From Bog-159 sp049511415 (GTDB lineage: Bacteria > Acidobacteriota > Terriglobia > Bryobacterales > Bryobacteraceae): 24,357 nt of DNA. A model generated the notes under the pieces. That model was not told where the DNA came from. It did no database searches and was given only the letters and a program-made list of their open reading frames with translations. The stretch spans positions 1 through 24,357 of the forward strand of contig JBEKYC010000092.1 in NCBI GenBank assembly GCA_049511415.1, read 5' to 3'. The stretch's first letter is position 1. The number at the start of each line of letters is the position of its first letter. Positions 22,242 to 24,357 of the stretch are shown here, in pieces. The translations under genes and the position numbers were made by a program.

Positions 22242-23566
22242 TGCGAACCCGCCTGGGTGGGAGCGGCGGCGGGCGTCTCCTCGGGCAGGAAGAACTGGTG
22301 AGTATCGGAATCGTGATCGAACAGTTCGGCGTAGCGGCCCCAATTGATGGCGGTTTCGAGCTGGGCCTTGGCCTCCTCTTCGCTGAAGTGCTCGTCGAGG
22401 AGGTCTTCGAAGACGCCGTCGGGCAGGGTGTGGTCGGCGCGGGCTTCGAGGGAGCGGGTGATTTCGCGGATGAGGGAGATGTGCTCCTGGACGGCGGCGC
22501 GGAAGAGCTCTTTGCGGCGCAGGATATCGGCTTCGGAGAAGGCGCGGCCGGAGGGCGTCAGTTCCACGTCGCCTTCTTCCAGTTTGGCGAAGCCCAGGAT
22601 TACGGCAGCATCCACGACGGGGAGCAGGTCGTCGATTTCGAAGGAGAGGGCGGCGGCCAGGCGGTACATGTCGTCGCGGCCGTTGCGGTCGGCCAGCATT
22701 TCGAGCAGGCCGGCGACTGCGCCGCGGCGGGCGTGGGGCAGCATCTGATACCTGGGCCTGGCGGGTTGGGGCGCCAAGAAAGCGGGACCGGGCGCGGGCG
22801 TGAGGTCGGGGCGGGTGAGCACGCGATAGATGTAATCGACCACGTTGGTGAACTGGGGATCCTTGCGTTCGCGGGGACGTTCCAGGGGCACGCGGAAGTC
22901 GGTGCGGATGGTGGCGGGATTCTTGCCGAGCACCACAATACGGTCGGCCAGGAGCACGGCTTCTTCGATATTGTGGGTGACTACGAAGACGGCGCGGGTA
23001 GGCATTTTGTGGCTGACCCAAAGCTCCAGGAGCTCGCCGCGGAGGTTTTCGGCGGTGAGGACGTCGAGGGCGGAAAAGGGCTCGTCCATGAAGAGGACTT
23101 CGGGTTCGACGACGAGCGCGCGGGCGAAACCGACGCGCTGCTTCATGCCGCCGGAGAGTTCCTTGGGGTAGGCGTTTTCGAAACCGTCGAGGCCCACGGT
23201 ATCGAGGATTTTGGTGCTGCGCGCGGTGCGCTCCGCCTCGCGGATGCCGCGGGCTTTGAGCGGCGCGGCGACGTTTTCGATGACGGTAAGCCAGGGGAAG
23301 AGCGCGAAGCTTTGAAATACGATGGAGACATTTTCGCAGGGGCCGCCGACGGCATGTCCGTGATGGATGACTTCGCCGCCGGTGGGTTGGGCGAGGCCGG
23401 TCAGGATGCGCAGGAGCGTGGATTTACCGGAGCCGGAAGGTCCCAGGACAGCCAATATTTCGCCGGGATAGATGGCGAGATCGGTGGGTGCGATGACTTG
23501 TATGCGGCCCTCACCTTCCAAGCCGTAAGATTTCTCGACTTTGCGGGCTTCGATGATGGCTTGCAT
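22238..23566 (-). CDS. ABC transporter ATP-binding protein with C-terminal AAA-associated domain (NitT/TauT type)
   Basis: 442 residues. The ATPase domain (about 1-255) has Walker A GPSGSGKST (42-50), Q-loop VFQSFALFPW (83-92), signature ELSGGMKQR, Walker B VLFMDEP (158-163) and switch His198 (VTHNIEEAV). After a Pro/Ala-rich linker, a winged-helix-like C-terminal domain (about 275-425) with GRDDMYRLAAALSFEIDDLLP and GFAKLEEGDVELTPSGRAF matches the AAA-associated domain (PF09821) seen on some nitrate/sulfonate/taurine-type ATPases. The ATG at 23566 has no good ribosome-binding site. No substrate-binding protein gene is in the window, so the substrate cannot be assigned. Confidence 0.92.
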   Translation of the reverse strand: MQAIIEARKVEKSYGLEGEGRIQVIAPTDLAIYPGEILAVLGPSGSGKSTLLRILTGLAQPTGGEVIHHGHAVGGPCENVSIVFQSFALFPWLTVIENVAAPLKARGIREAERTARSTKILDTVGLDGFENAYPKELSGGMKQRVGFARALVVEPEVLFMDEPFSALDVLTAENLRGELLELWVSHKMPTRAVFVVTHNIEEAVLLADRIVVLGKNPATIRTDFRVPLERPRERKDPQFTNVVDYIYRVLTRPDLTPAPGPAFLAPQPARPRYQMLPHARRGAVAGLLEMLADRNGRDDMYRLAAALSFEIDDLLPVVDAAVILGFAKLEEGDVELTPSGRAFSEADILRRKELFRAAVQEHISLIREITRSLEARADHTLPDGVFEDLLDEHFSEEEAKAQLETAINWGRYAELFDHDSDTHQFFLPEETPAAAPTQAGSH

Positions 23567-23655
23567 GCGGGGGTCTTCATGAATCTAGCACAGAAAGGGG
23601 CCGCGGAAGACACACTTCGGGTTAGGGGGGCTGGGGGAATTCAGGAAGAGGTATG

Positions 23656-23689
23656 GGCCACAGATGAACGCAGATAAACACGGATAAAA
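23656..23689. repeat. Dispersed intergenic repeat of the ATCTGCGTTCATCTGTGG type
   Basis: The plus strand reads GGCCACAGATGAACGCAG then ATAAACACGGATAAAA, in the 125-bp gap between the ABC ATPase gene and the partial gene at the edge. I recognise this as a string recurring between genes in many acidobacterial, planctomycete and deltaproteobacterial genomes. It has no coding role here; its origin is unknown. Confidence 0.6.
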
Positions 23690-23691
23690 CG

Positions 23692-24357
23692 TCAGGGGTA
23701 TTGGGGTGGTTTGGGGGTCTCGGCGGGGTTCGATTGGATGGATTCGCGGGGTTCGGAGCTCGGATGGTACTCGCTACCCCCATTTGGGGGTAGGGTGATA
23801 CCCGCATTTATTTGGGTTCGTTCCGACTCGGCTTCCTTTTCGGTTTCCGCTTCGGCTTCCGCTTCGGCTTCTAGACGGGCTTGGCGGAATTCGTTTAACT
23901 GGCGGATGCACTCTTTGTTGGAACGCTCGAGGGCGGCTTCGTAGCGTTTCAGTTTGAGAAGGCTCTGGCTGCGGTGACAATCATACATGAATGCGGGACC
24001 GCAGAGCATGCTTTTCGATTCGCGCTGTTCCGGGGAGAAATCGGGGTTGATGCCGATGACGGCGGCGATGTTATCGGACTGGATCTGGCGGTCCATGGCG
24101 TTGGCGCGGTGGAGGCGCCAGAGGTTGGAGACGATGCGGAGGACGAGATACTCTTCGGCTTCACCGACGGGGCGATAGCGCTGGTAGAGGTCGGCGACGA
24201 GGGTGTTAAAGGCTGCGGGGTCTTCGTCTAGGAGTAGATAGAATTCGGCGCAGAGTCCATGGCGGACACTGTTGCGGCTAGAGGCGGCTTTGCCCGCGGG
24301 ACTGGTGGGGCCGGTGCTCTTTTTTGAGTTTTCGCGATTGGCATCGATTTTGGCTTG
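23692..24357 (-). CDS. Acidobacterial hypothetical protein with STGP motif (5' end cut)
   Basis: The frame is open from 24357 to TGA 23694-23692, giving 221 residues with the start outside the window. It opens with KIDANRENSKKSTGP, then SPAGKAASSRNSVRHGL, the N-terminal signature of a family that is multi-copy in Acidobacteria and a few other phyla and has no known function. The middle (EEYLVLRIVSNLWRLHRANA and MDRQIQSDNIA) is helical, and SLLKLKRYEAALERSNKE may be a coiled coil. The C-terminus is low complexity: an acidic Glu-Ala repeat (EAEAEAEAETEKEAESE), then a Pro-rich tail. The first Met seen (24096) is internal, not the real start. Confidence 0.8.
   Translation of the reverse strand, partial: QAKIDANRENSKKSTGPTSPAGKAASSRNSVRHGLCAEFYLLLDEDPAAFNTLVADLYQRYRPVGEAEEYLVLRIVSNLWRLHRANAMDRQIQSDNIAAVIGINPDFSPEQRESKSMLCGPAFMYDCHRSQSLLKLKRYEAALERSNKECIRQLNEFRQARLEAEAEAEAETEKEAESERTQINAGITLPPNGGSEYHPSSEPRESIQSNPAETPKPPQYP

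Noticed and set aside
20508..23021. An 837-residue minus-strand ORF covering the permease
   Set aside because: Residues before about 22241 are Arg/Pro-rich shadow of the ATPase gene read in another frame; the ATPase frame has all ABC motifs, so only 20508-22241 is real.
22241..23677. Long plus-strand ORF of 478 residues
   Set aside because: Gly/Glu/Asp-rich antisense of the ATPase gene with no recognisable domain; typical of high-GC DNA.

Overview
The window looks like a chromosomal segment of an acidobacterium, most likely of the Bryobacter/Solibacter type. This is inferred from high GC, a Sigma70_ECF-type sigma factor translationally coupled to a Ser/Thr kinase, many secreted repeat proteins with an AxAQ signal-peptide end, and a partial protein with the NREN-KSTGP-GKA-S-RHGL N-terminal pattern at the right edge. 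No rRNA, tRNA, CRISPR array or insertion sequence was seen.

Region 1 (1-7900) is a signalling and cell-surface block. A partial secreted protein (minus strand) diverges from an ECF sigma factor, which overlaps a transmembrane Ser/Thr kinase and is followed by a secreted LamG protein. Facing them is a very modular surface protein with nine 17-residue YadA-head-like repeats, a 13-triplet collagen-like stretch and a seven-repeat beta-propeller. A secreted protein with an HExxE motif follows. A 31-bp element (30/31 identical) lies 48-60 bp upstream of two of the minus-strand secreted genes, one copy beside the sigma gene. It is the best candidate for an undescribed regulatory link.

Region 2 (8033-11954, minus) is a tight cluster: sugar-porter MFS permease, membrane-anchored cytochrome c, exported HIT-like protein and altronate dehydratase-type enzyme. 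It suggests uptake and catabolism of a sugar or sugar acid.

Region 3 (11993-19410, minus) is a complete chemotaxis operon in the order cheW-mcp-cheA-cheR-cheD-cheY-cheX-cheB, with most genes overlapping. A sigma-28-like promoter sits about 100 bp upstream of cheW, and a possible 55-codon basic small ORF lies just beyond it. The MFS gene starts only 38 bp after cheB with no visible terminator.

Region 4 (19853-24357, minus) holds an unidentified 204-residue protein, a fused double permease and an ATPase of the nitrate/sulfonate/taurine ABC type with a C-terminal AAA-associated domain, a dispersed intergenic repeat, and the partial protein at the edge.
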